64,000 nt of DNA from Gari tellinella (Eukaryota > Mollusca > Bivalvia > Cardiida > Psammobiidae): NCBI GenBank assembly GCA_922989275.2, contig OV277864.1, positions 51,521,550 through 51,585,549 on the forward strand. The letters are read 5' to 3'. Positions 23,509 to 32,446 of the stretch are shown here, one piece after another (position 1 is the first letter of the stretch; each line of letters opens with the position of its first letter). The notes beneath the pieces were generated by a model. The model saw only the letters and a list, made by a program, of their open reading frames with translations. It was not told where the DNA came from and searched no databases. The position numbers and the translations under genes were made by a program.

Positions 23509-24101
23509 TTATGCCCCCTTAGGCATCCTTGACAATATATTCTGATTTTTTTCTAATTAGGTCAAGGTCAAACTCAAGATTGGGTAATATTGGTGGATAG
23601 GTAATTGTTAAAGGCGACAACTATATTAGTATCAAAGCATTGTAGTCAGTCATGTTGATGCTAGATTAAACGGTAAAATCTAGTTTACCAAATAATAGCC
23701 CTTTTGAAATATTATAAGTCGAAACTAGGTCAAGGTCAAAATCAAGAGTTGGGTAATATTGGTGTATTGGTAGTGATACAAGGCAACAGCTGTATAAGTA
23801 TCAAAGCATTGTAGACAGTTATGCTGATGCTATACGAAATGGTAAAATATATTTAACCAAGAAATAGCCCCTTTAAAATATTTCTGAGTCCAAATTACGT
23901 CAAGGTCAAGGTCAAAATCAAGGTTGGGTTTAGGGTGGATAGGGAATGGTCCAAGGCAACAACTGTATAAGTATCCAAGCATTTGAGTAAGCAGTGTTGA
24001 TGCTAGACAAAACGGTAAAACCTACTTAACCTGGTTACGGACGGACGGACGGACAGGACGATTACTATATGCCTCCGCATCTATCGATGCCGGGGGCATA
24101 A
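23509..24101 (+). mobile_element. Pearl-like element with three ~168-bp core repeats
   Basis: Inverted ends TTATGCCCCC (23509) and GGGGGCATAA (24101) bound three tandem core repeats starting at about 23561, 23729 and 23899. Each starts GTCAAGGTCAA and contains AAGCATT...GTTGATGCTAGA and AAACGGTAAAA. They are followed by a (ACGG)n tract at 24047-24060 and ATCTATCGATGCC near the end. Tandem core, ACGG microsatellite and short flanks in this order are the layout of molluscan pearl elements, which have been linked to Helentron-associated elements. It encodes no protein; repeats 1-3 are diverged, so it is not young. Confidence 0.65.
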
Positions 24102-24465
24102 AAACCCAGACATCAAAGGTTTTAAATAGATCTAGCTTTGGCAGTTAACAGGTTAATCTGTGAAGGCATATGCGGTGTTCCTATTACATCGTGCAGGGAG
24201 AGATGAAGTTAGAGGACAATGTCAAAGGAACATCTATATAGTTTATAATCTATTGTATGAATGAAGAACCCCGGCCGCTGTTGTGTCGTGGTTATAGCCT
24301 GACATATACTAGATTGTATCTCAGGGATATCTGCAAGACATCAGACGAAACCAGGCTGGACAAATCTTTGATTTTTTTTAAAAAGATTATATGTCCCCAA
24401 TAAACATGCATATCACTCGCCGGTAATACAAATGGCACCGCATGAACCCTTTTAAGTGTTACGAT

Positions 24466-25725
24466 TAGTGCTGAAACGATTACCCGGGTAACCGTTAACG
24501 GTTATGAACTGCCGATTAACCGGTTACAAAGTCGGTAACCGGTTACTCGGAAGCCATTTTGTTTAACAATAATGAAGCCCCATATGACGGGAGCTACAAC
24601 CTTTAGATATGTTTACCGTTCACTTGAAGTTGAAATATTTTACTCTATGATATACATGATATTTAAGTTTTAAAATACAGTAGCATGTTGATTGATAAGG
24701 GTAGGGCGTTTCCTGATTTTTGTTAACATGTACACGGAGCTCAATACACAAAACGATGCCGTTAACAAAGTATTTTATGTAAGGAATTCAATACTTTTCA
24801 GGTGTTCTCAACACTGAATACTCGCTGCATCGTGTCATTTTATTTGAAGATGAGTTAAAGAACCCTTATTTCACATGTCTTTACAATAAATGACGATTGA
24901 ACAGTTTTATTTACAACAAAATTGTCTTCGATATATTGTTTCCTTCGCTTGACAGTTGAACTTGACACGCTTACTAACCTTCTGACCTCGAAATATTCGG
25001 TTTGCTTTGGACTTCTACCTAAGAAGCTATATATGACGTTCGCGTACGGAAAACGTAAACAAGGGTTTCCAGGAATATCCGCATGTCAATTTCAAATATA
25101 TTTTTAGACCACCCAATCAAAAACGATAAAATAATAAAACCCGGTTAGCTGAATCTACACTTCAACCGGTTTGGAAAGGTTTAAAATAAGACAAGAATGG
25201 GACCAATTAATATCTATAACACAATACGGGATTAGTCTTCATATTCGGTCGCGCATAATTATTCCGTGTGTTGGAGTTATTATTATTTTATAAATGCAAC
25301 TTATTTAGAGAAGACATCAAATGGCCGCTTTTTAAACGATTTATTGATCAACATAATCATGCAGTATACATGTAAGTTCATTTTATAAGATCAATAGATC
25401 TACTTCTCTTCTCTTTGCAATTTATGAAGGACCTACGTCGGCATGCATGGTAAAATAGTTCGAAAAAAGTATAACATTCATAAACAGTTCTTTGGTACCA
25501 ATATTATTATTTTATTATCGTTTACACACGCATGCAAACGGTCTCCAAATTTGTAAATGTGTATAGGTAAAACAGTTGAACGGTCTTCCGTGTACATGTG
25601 TAACGTCCAACTCTTACTGACTAATGATGTGTCAGTCGGCATATTTAAGTTACGATTAACCGGTTAACCCCGGTTACGAGCAACGATTAACCGGTTACAA
25701 AATTCTGGTAACCGTTTCAGCACTA
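24466..25725. mobile_element. Non-autonomous hAT-superfamily transposon (1,260 bp)
   Basis: Terminal inverted repeats TAGTGCTGAAACGATTACCC (left) and, on the complement, TAGTGCTGAAACGGTTACCA (right) match at 17 of 20 positions. An exact 8-bp target duplication GTTACGAT flanks them (24458-24465 and 25726-25733). An 8-bp duplication and TAG...CTGAAACG ends are hallmarks of hAT (Ac/hobo-like) elements. Both ends carry clusters of TAACCGGTTAC and GGTTACC motifs in both orientations, candidate subterminal transposase-binding sites as in Ac. No hAT transposase is encoded inside, so it depends on a source elsewhere. Confidence 0.85.
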
Positions 25726-25871
25726 GTTACGATACCAGCAATATTGGTCACGAATATCCAACTTGGACACGTTTTGGTTCATCCGTCCTTACTACACGTT
25801 TCTAACACGTGACTATACTGTTTCGGATTTAATGTAACTCACCCTTATCCTGCAAAGCACGTTTGCTATTA

Positions 25872-26074
25872 GCCTGGAATCATACAAAGTGTCGAGTAAC
25901 GTTATTTTCCGCTCAGTACAAGAACAAGAAACGCTAGTGCTCTTAAAAGACGTAAGGCAACTTATTGAAGAAAAACTTACTTTTATCGCACGACATGAAA
26001 CCGTCACAGCAAATAAAGACCAGATTCAAACAGAGATAATTAATGCAATACATATTCAATCTCAGAAACGGTAG
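25872..26074 (+). CDS. Possible terminal exon, unknown protein (doubtful)
   Basis: An open stretch with a coding-like amino-acid pattern begins after GCTATTAG and reads SLESYKVSSNVIFRS, then VQEQETLVLLKDVRQLIEEK, ending IHIQSQKR and TAG at 26072-26074. The heptad spacing of L, I and V and the many E, K and Q residues suggest a helical, possibly coiled-coil peptide. The acceptor has a poor pyrimidine tract and no partner exon was found. It may be a chance frame or a transposon remnant. It sits just right of the hAT element. Confidence 0.2.
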
Positions 26075-26442
26075 CCGGGAATTTTCCCAAGGTGCACCAT
26101 TGAAAAATCACTTTTAGAATTACTAACATTAATTCACAAAAATGCAAAAACCATAAAATGCCGGCGTTTTATAAGTTGCTATGACAGAATGAGACAACTC
26201 ATATTCCTTATTTGCATCTACTTTCCATAACATGGCACTTGAACCAATCTAACTGACATGTATCCACTGCTTACAATTATAGTCCTTCTTTTATTTCTGT
26301 TTTTAAAATTTAGTTGTAAGTAAATACTGACAGTCCATGTCGCATATCATTGTGTTCCCGTTCAGAACGCCGGTCAGTCGTCTCATATTCCTTAAACTAT
26401 GTGCAAACTCAAGAGTGCTAAGACCCAGGAAGTTCAGTGTCA

Positions 26443-26688
26443 CAGTGGAAAAGACGTTATTATTTCCCATTTACACGCAAACGAAACGCAAACGCCTTGC
26501 AATCAATCGTATACAATAACAACTTGTCGGCAATTCTGACTACAAATTGTAATCTGAGTGGCAAACGGTTGGAGCCTGATCAGACACCTGATTATCCGTC
26601 GTCTGATCTGGCTCGAAACATTTTGCAATTAAGATAACTGTTTAAGCGTAAACGGGTTTTTTGGGGGAAAATAACGTCTTCCTTTCTG
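26443..26688. repeat. MITE family B, diverged copy B8
   Basis: CAGTGGAAAAGACGTTATTA left end and ATAACGTCTTCCTTTCTG right end. Hairpin GGCAAACGGTTGGAGCCTGA / CGTCTGATCTGGCTCGAAAC has several mismatches. It is older than the other B copies. Confidence 0.65.
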
Positions 26689-26888
26689 TATTGCTTGTTT
26701 TAGCATACACATGTTGTTAACATGTATCACTTGCACCCTGCCTCTAATAATTTAACACTCTCCCACGGCCGCAATACATCATCGAGCTGATATTTTACAG
26801 CAACAGAAAGAAGACATCAGGTAATTTCAATTTCATATTTATATGTATATATTTCTCTCTATATATATAGTAGAGAAAGAAACTTATT

Positions 26889-26930
26889 CATCCCGAGCGC
26901 TTTCGACAGTTACGTCTTCATCAGGGGATA
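26889..26930 (-). ncRNA. Hammerhead ribozyme motif, type 1 (PLE-associated)
   Basis: On the minus strand: TATCCC (stem I 5'), CTGATGA core, AGACGTAACTGTC (stem II GAC/GTC with one bulged A), GAAA, AGC/GCT stem III with no loop, C at the cleavage position, then GGGATG pairing with TATCCC (six pairs including one G-T). All invariant core positions are present. The very short stem III is the form that works as a dimer. It marks the 3' end of a minus-strand PLE remnant whose body is missing. Confidence 0.6.
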
Positions 26931-27126
26931 TGCAATAATGCAGTGACCTTGTTTTGGTTTTAAAACAAGTCAGCCGCTTTCATAAAATGTCGTTGTACAC
27001 AATGACTCTGTGATTGCTGAACGCTTGAAAACAAGTTGACTCCTTTAAAAAATACTTTCATGTATTGAATGATGGATGGATGAGTTTGGGTTTACGGCAC
27101 TTTGACACAAAATGTCAAAATAGAGA

Positions 27127-27129
27127 GTT

Positions 27130-27163
<34 letters not shown>
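27127..27163. repeat. (TC)n(TA)n microsatellite at PLE 5' end
   Basis: CTCTCT repeats merge into TATATA repeats, immediately before PLE coding sequence starts, so the PLE-1 5' truncation point probably lies here. Confidence 0.85.
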
Positions 27164-27171
27164 ATAAATAA

Positions 27172-29151
27172 TGTCGGCGTGATGAATCAATTTCCCATAA
27201 AACTGAATCTAAACATGTTACTTACAATATTAATTTGGGAGAAAGAAATTCAATTAAAGAGTTACAGAATGATGAAAGTATAATTATAAAGGAAGCCGAT
27301 AAAGGCAATGGCATTGTCATTATGAACAGGGAATATTATAAGTGCAAAATTTTAGAGATGTTAAGCGATGAACACTTTTACCAGAAAGATCTTGCAGATT
27401 GCTGTAAAGATACATTGAAGAAAATCAAAGAGTTACTTAAATACAAACATAACATGACAAAGCAAGAAATTGATTACATCTTAAGCTTTGAATCAAAGTC
27501 AAGTACATTTTACGGCCTTCCAAAAATACACAAATGTGTAGAAATAACTGAGAAATGTAAAATATCAAATTCTGAATATATTGAAATTCAAGACCCGAAA
27601 GATTTAACTTTCAGACCAATAGTAGCGGGTCCAATCTGTGAAACTCACAGATTAAGTAACTTAATCGACATTCTTTTAAAACCATTTATACCAAAAGTTA
27701 ATAGTTTCATAAGAGATGACATTGATTTTCTCAACCAATTACCAGAGTCAGTAAGTAAAAAGGCATACTTGGTTTCATTTGATGTAAAAAGTTTGTATAC
27801 AAATATATCTCATCAACTAGGTTTACAAGCAATAGAATTTTGGCTAGACAAATACCCTGAACTCATACAAGAAAGATTTTCTAAAGAATTCATAATAAGT
27901 GGGATAAAAACAATTCTAGAAAATAATATATTTTCATTTAATGACATATACTTCAGACAAATTAAAGGAACAGCCATGGGGACAAAATTTGCTCCCACTT
28001 ATGCAACTTTAGTTTTAGCCTACTTAGAAGAACAACTTTACACATCATTGGAAAATTCCCACGGCAAAGATTTTTCAAATTACATAAAAACTTTCTGGAA
28101 AAGATTTCTGGATGATTGTTTCATCATCTGGCAATATTCTATTGATGAGTTAAAAAGTTTTCATAAGCTATTAAATGAACTACACCCTGACATCCAATTC
28201 ACAGTAGAATATAGCAGCACTGATTTACCATTCTTAGATGTACTAATTAAAAAAACAGACACAAAGTTAACGACAGACATCTTTCATAAACCAACTGATT
28301 CAAAACAATACCTTAATTTTAAATCATGTCATCCGAAACACACAAAAACTAACATACCATATAATTTGGCCAGAAGAATTTGCACAATAGTTTCATGTGA
28401 AACAGTTAAAGATAAAAGATTACAAGAATTACACGACACTTTAAGAACAAGAGGTTATCCCAAATCCCTTTTACAAGACAGTATTCACAAAGCAAAACAA
28501 ATCACAAAGTCAGACCTTCTTAAACCAAAACCAAATAATAACACAACTACTCTTCCATACATCTCAACATTTAACCCAAACAACCAAGAACTTTTTAACA
28601 ACATAAAAGCTAATTTACCAATATTACAAGCAGACCCAAACATGTCTCAAATTTTAAATAAATGTAAACTTATCAAAAGTAAAAGACAAGCTCCAAACTT
28701 AAAAAAACTACTTACCAGAGCTAAATTTACAGAGAAACAACATGTACGTTATAAAGTAACAAAATGCAATAAATCTAACTGTTCATTATGTCAACATATT
28801 AAAGAAAGCGAATTTTATAATTTTAAAGGAATGAAATTTTATGTAAACCAATCAATGTCATGTGATGTTCAAAACGTATTATATGTTCTTACATGCACTG
28901 GATGCGGAGAATACTATATTGGTCAAACTGGAGACAAACTGAGGTCAAGAAGAACAGTTCACTCACAACAGATAAGAGATCCTTCAACAAGACAAATTCC
29001 TTTAAGCGCACATTTAGAAAAATGCGGAAAGAAAAACTTAAATTATGAAATGTTTCCTTTTTTTGAATTAAAGACAAATAGTGTTTCAGCTAGGCTAGCA
29101 AAAGAAGAATATTTCATAGCTAAATTTAAACCTATTCTTAATTCTCAATAA
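27172..29151 (+). CDS. Penelope-like reverse transcriptase with GIY-YIG endonuclease (PLE-1)
   Basis: The protein copies element RNA into DNA and nicks target DNA. Counting from a TTG at 27235, which is not claimed as the true start, the frame has 638 codons. Coding continues upstream, in frame and without stop, to 27172 with PLE-like sequence (HVTYNINLGERNS), so the true N-terminus is lost. Landmarks: IIKEADKGNGIVIMN near residue 20, FDVKSLYTNI near 182, KGTAMGTKFAPTYATL near 244, catalytic FLDDCF with aspartates at about 293-294, PFLDVLI, and SKQYLNFKSCHP. A cysteine cluster CNKSNCSLCQHI lies between RT and nuclease (~513). The GIY-YIG part is YVLTCTGCGEYYIGQTGD with R-SRR-VH following (~550-585). 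No internal stop. It is clearly related to, but distinct from, PLE-2. Confidence 0.93.
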   Translation, partial: CRRDESISHKTESKHVTYNINLGERNSIKELQNDESIIIKEADKGNGIVIMNREYYKCKILEMLSDEHFYQKDLADCCKDTLKKIKELLKYKHNMTKQEIDYILSFESKSSTFYGLPKIHKCVEITEKCKISNSEYIEIQDPKDLTFRPIVAGPICETHRLSNLIDILLKPFIPKVNSFIRDDIDFLNQLPESVSKKAYLVSFDVKSLYTNISHQLGLQAIEFWLDKYPELIQERFSKEFIISGIKTILENNIFSFNDIYFRQIKGTAMGTKFAPTYATLVLAYLEEQLYTSLENSHGKDFSNYIKTFWKRFLDDCFIIWQYSIDELKSFHKLLNELHPDIQFTVEYSSTDLPFLDVLIKKTDTKLTTDIFHKPTDSKQYLNFKSCHPKHTKTNIPYNLARRICTIVSCETVKDKRLQELHDTLRTRGYPKSLLQDSIHKAKQITKSDLLKPKPNNNTTTLPYISTFNPNNQELFNNIKANLPILQADPNMSQILNKCKLIKSKRQAPNLKKLLTRAKFTEKQHVRYKVTKCNKSNCSLCQHIKESEFYNFKGMKFYVNQSMSCDVQNVLYVLTCTGCGEYYIGQTGDKLRSRRTVHSQQIRDPSTRQIPLSAHLEKCGKKNLNYEMFPFFELKTNSVSARLAKEEYFIAKFKPILNSQ

Positions 29152-29259
29152 TTATCTCCCTTTAATAAAACACAGTTATTTATCTTAGATGTACGTCAAC
29201 AGGAAGTGACGACGTCGATATCATGACAACAACGGCATGACGTCATAAACAATTGTATA

Positions 29260-29292
29260 GCGCCTGATGAATTATAGTGAAACGCGTCGCGC
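29260..29292 (+). ncRNA. Minimal hammerhead ribozyme, PLE-1 3' region
   Basis: GCGC (29260-29263) | CTGATGA | ATTATAGT | GAAA | CGCGTC | GCGC (29289-29292). Stem I is a perfect 4-bp GCGC/GCGC. Core boxes CTGATGA and GAAA are exact. Stem III is ACG/CGT with no loop. The cleavage triplet is GTC, predicted cut between 29288 and 29289. Stem II is weak (three pairs, two-base loop). Short stem III makes dimeric folding likely. Hammerheads in Penelope-like elements are established; activity of this copy is inferred. Confidence 0.72.
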
Positions 29293-29499
29293 ATTTTTTG
29301 AAGAAATAAAATTGTGTTTTTAAAGCCTATAATACATCATTTATTTTTTTAATTCATATATATATATATATAAACGGAAATGCAAAGGTCCGACAAAAGT
29401 CGGTCCGGTACAAGTTAAGATATATATCGAATTAAAAAATAAGAAAGATGATGCCTTTGTTTAAAAAATATTTAATAAAAACATTACGCTCCTCTACTA

Positions 29500-29536
29500 T
29501 AGTAAACTAGTTTCGCCTTTCGGCTCCTCAGTAGTC
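29500..29536 (-). ncRNA. Hammerhead-like motif, PLE-2 inverted copy
   Basis: Reverse-complement duplicate of the motif at 34795: CTGAGGA, GCC-GAAA-GGC stem II, GAAA, then ACTAGTTTACTA. Same strengths and the same weak stem I. Confidence 0.5.
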
Positions 29537-29650
29537 AATGGAAATAACGTCATTACGTCGTTTGTGACGTCGTCGACGTTGTTACTTTATTTGACGTCAT
29601 TTGACGTCACGTCAATGAAGTTTTTTAATAAGAGTATTACTTGAGTAGTT

Positions 29651-31380
29651 TTAGGCATTTAATTTCGGTTTAAAACATTTTATGAAATAGTTTTCTTTGG
29701 CTAACCTAGCAGATGCCTTCGTTGAACGTACTTTATAGAAAGGGAACATTTGAAATTTAGGGTCATTATTGGAACATTGGTCTAAATGTGCACTGAGGGG
29801 AATTTGGCGTGTTGATGGATCTCGAATTTGCTGCGCATGGATTGTTCTTCTTGTTCTGAGTTTGTCACCCGTTTGGCCTATATAATATTCTTTGCATCCA
29901 TTACAGGTAATAACATAAATACAATTTTTAACATCACAAGACATATTTGCGTTTACTTTGAATTTTTTTCCATTAAAATTATATGAGTCACTTTCTGTAA
30001 TATGTTGACAGAGGCTACAGTTTGACCTTCCGCACTTTACAACTTTATTTGTTTGGTTAATGGAGAATTTGGCTTTAGTTAATAATTTCTTCAAATTTGG
30101 AAGTTGTCTTTTACTTTTGATCAGTTTGGTTTCGTCAAGAATTTTGCTCATTTTAGGGTCTGATTTAAGGATATGTAGGCTGTTAGAAAAAATCCCAAAC
30201 ATTTCTGGATTTTTAAAATTATTCGTAGATACGTATGGTGTTTTATCAGTTTTTTGTTTTATTTGTACTTTGCATAGTTGTTCTCTTGGGATTTTCTTAG
30301 CTTCTTTGATTCCAGCGTCTATAATGCGCTTTGGGTATTCTCTTGTTTTTAAATGTAGGGAAAGTTCAAATAATCTTTTATCTCTTGTGTTTTGATCTGA
30401 AACAATAGTACATATTCGTCTTGCTAGATTATATGGTATGCTATTTATTGTGTGGTTGGGGTGACATGACTTGTAGTTTAGATATTGTTTGGAGTCAGTT
30501 GGTTTGAAGTATATATCGGTATTTAAGGTTGTGTCAATTTTTATTATCAAAATGTCTAAGAAAGGGAGAGATTTTTCGTCACATTCAATGGTAAATTTTA
30601 TATCTGGATGTAAATTATTTAGAATACAGTGGAATCTTTCGAGGTCGCTTTTAGACATGTCCCAAAACATAAAACAATCGTCAAGGTAACGTTTCCAAAG
30701 TGTTTTAAGGTTGTTTCCAAAGTCTACTCCAAATTCTCTTTCCGATATTTCGTACAATGATTCTTCGAGGTAAGCCAAAACAAGTGTAGCATATGTAGGT
30801 GCGAATTTAGTACCCATAGCTGTTCCTTTTACTTGAGTATAAAATTTACCATTGAATGTGAATATATTGTTCTCAAGGATTACTTTTATGGCTTCTATAA
30901 TGAAATTTGTGTTAAATCGCCTATGAATTAGTTGGGGATATTTGTTTAACCAGTAATTAATTGCTTCTATACCTAAACTGTGCGATATATTTGAATACAG
31001 ATTAGTGACGTCAAAGGACACCAAAAGAGTGTTTGGTTTTACGTTTTTTGGAATGTAATTCAAAAAGTCTATGTCATCTCTTATGTAGCTTTGAATCTTT
31101 TCAATGAATGGTTTCAAGAGTATGTCTACTAAATTACTTAAACGGTGGGTTTCGCAAACTGGACCTGCTACGATTGGTCTAAATGTTAAGTCGTCCGGTT
31201 CCAGAATTTCTACGTATGTGCCGGACGTTTGTAGGCATTTTTCTTTGATAGATTTACTTTTGTGTATTTTCGGCAGGCCGTAAAATGTACTTGTTTTACA
31301 TTCAAAATCTAAGAGGTAATTCAATTCATTTTTAGTTATATCTTTTGTTAGTTCAATCACTTTTTGAATTTTCTTAAACG
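29651..31380 (-). pseudogene. PLE-2 RT/GIY-YIG frame, 5'-truncated inverted copy
   Basis: An open frame of about 569 codons on the minus strand that, as far as can be read, matches the C-terminal 569 residues of the direct copy at 32447-34675 exactly. It keeps the RT core (TLLVSFDVTNLYSNI, KGTAMGTKFAPTYATL, RYLDDCF), the CGRSNCSLCQ cysteine cluster and the GIY-YIG nuclease (CNGCKEYYIGQTGD). It lacks the N-terminal region because the copy stops at 31383 in a three-base overlap (TCT) with the adjoining 3' fragment. Without a start or 5' region it is presumably not expressed on its own. Near identity of the arms implies one insertion event or a very recent copy. Confidence 0.88.
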
Positions 31381-31505
31381 TCTGCTAGGTTAGCCAAAGA
31401 AAACTATTTCATAAAATGTTTTAAACCGAAATTAAATGCCTAAAACTACTCAAGTAATACTCTTATTAAAAAACTTCATTGACGTGACGTCAAATGACGT
31501 CAAAT

Positions 31506-32307
31506 AAAGGGTCGAAACCAAGCTCAAAACGACCATAACACTTCTATAAATCCTGTTCTCTCGGAAATGACACAAGTTTTGACAACTATTTCGAATAATA
31601 TTCCAAACAATACTGACAATTCAAGCTCTGCACAAAATAACACTTTGAGGCATCAACCCCACGTGGAAAACGAAGCCCTGAAAATTAAATCTGATATAGC
31701 AAATGTTTGGAATTTTAAACTACAAAAACGAACCGATGCATTCTGGAGCAAGACGAGAAGCGAAGGACTTCATGAAATGTATTCAAATTGGCTAAAAAGC
31801 GATAATATCATCCTCCCAAAGCATGTACAGAAGAAATCCTGGAAAAATGAACCAGAAAACCAGAGACAACTGAGAGAAAAGGCAGTTCAAAACGACTTTG
31901 AGATGGAAATAGAGCTTCAGAAACTTAGATCAGAACAACACAACGAACGATGTAAGCAAATAGATACAGACATAACAAGGATCATAGACGAAAAGGCAAG
32001 GGGTAGCGTAAAAAACATTCTACTAGAGTGGTGGGAGAATCAAGTTTCACACAACGAGACCATCTCAACGAGAAGATGGCAAAAGAATAAGCGTTGGTTA
32101 AAACAATATGAATCAGATTTTATTAAAAATCATGAAACCAAAATCCATATTTCAAAGACCTACAGGAGACCGAGAATCCCAGCGCCAACCAGACCAGTCA
32201 AGGAACAAATCCGAACCGGAGAAATAACAGTGCACCGACCGGATACCGAAATCAACAAACAAGACGTTACCCAGAAAACAGACCAAATAGAAGGACGAAC
32301 GGAATAG
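31506..32307 (+). CDS. PLE-2 upstream (N-terminal) frame
   Basis: The frame is open from the junction at about 31506 (KGRNQAQNDHNTSINPVLSE) through an ATG at 31567 to TAG at 32305-32307. The product from that ATG is 246 residues, hydrophilic, Lys/Glu/Asn/Gln-rich and tryptophan-dotted (NVWNFKLQKRTDAFWSK, SNWLKSDNIILPKHV, ILLEWWENQ), with a basic, proline-containing C-terminus. I recognise no named domain. Position suggests the N-terminal extension or separate first ORF of the Penelope-like element. Near 32230 another frame becomes more protein-like and continues toward the RT frame, so this and the RT frame may originally have been one ORF broken by small indels. Confidence 0.6.
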
Positions 32308-32446
32308 GCAGCAACGCAAGAAATCCAAACACAGAAACTCGCAACAGATTTTCGCACCTGACGCATGTCAATGAAGAACAAGAAGATTTTTTAGACGAAA
32401 GCACGAGCACCGAAACATTAACCTAGCAGATGCCAACTCAGAACAA

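Larger units (their letters stand above)
27164..29372 (+). mobile_element. Penelope-like retroelement PLE-1 (5'-truncated)
   Basis: Runs from the (TC)n(TA)n tract through an RT/GIY-YIG frame to a 3' untranslated region with a hammerhead motif (29260-29292) and ends in a new (AT)n tract at about 29351. The retained coding begins inside the N-terminal region when aligned by eye with PLE-2. Both borders in TA-rich simple repeat suggest insertion into, or target preference for, such DNA. Confidence 0.8.

Noticed and set aside
30060..30395. Plus-strand open frames inside the inverted PLE-2 copy (and the mirror frames at 33637-34266)
   Set aside because: Antisense shadows of the RT gene, duplicated because the gene itself is in inverted repeat.
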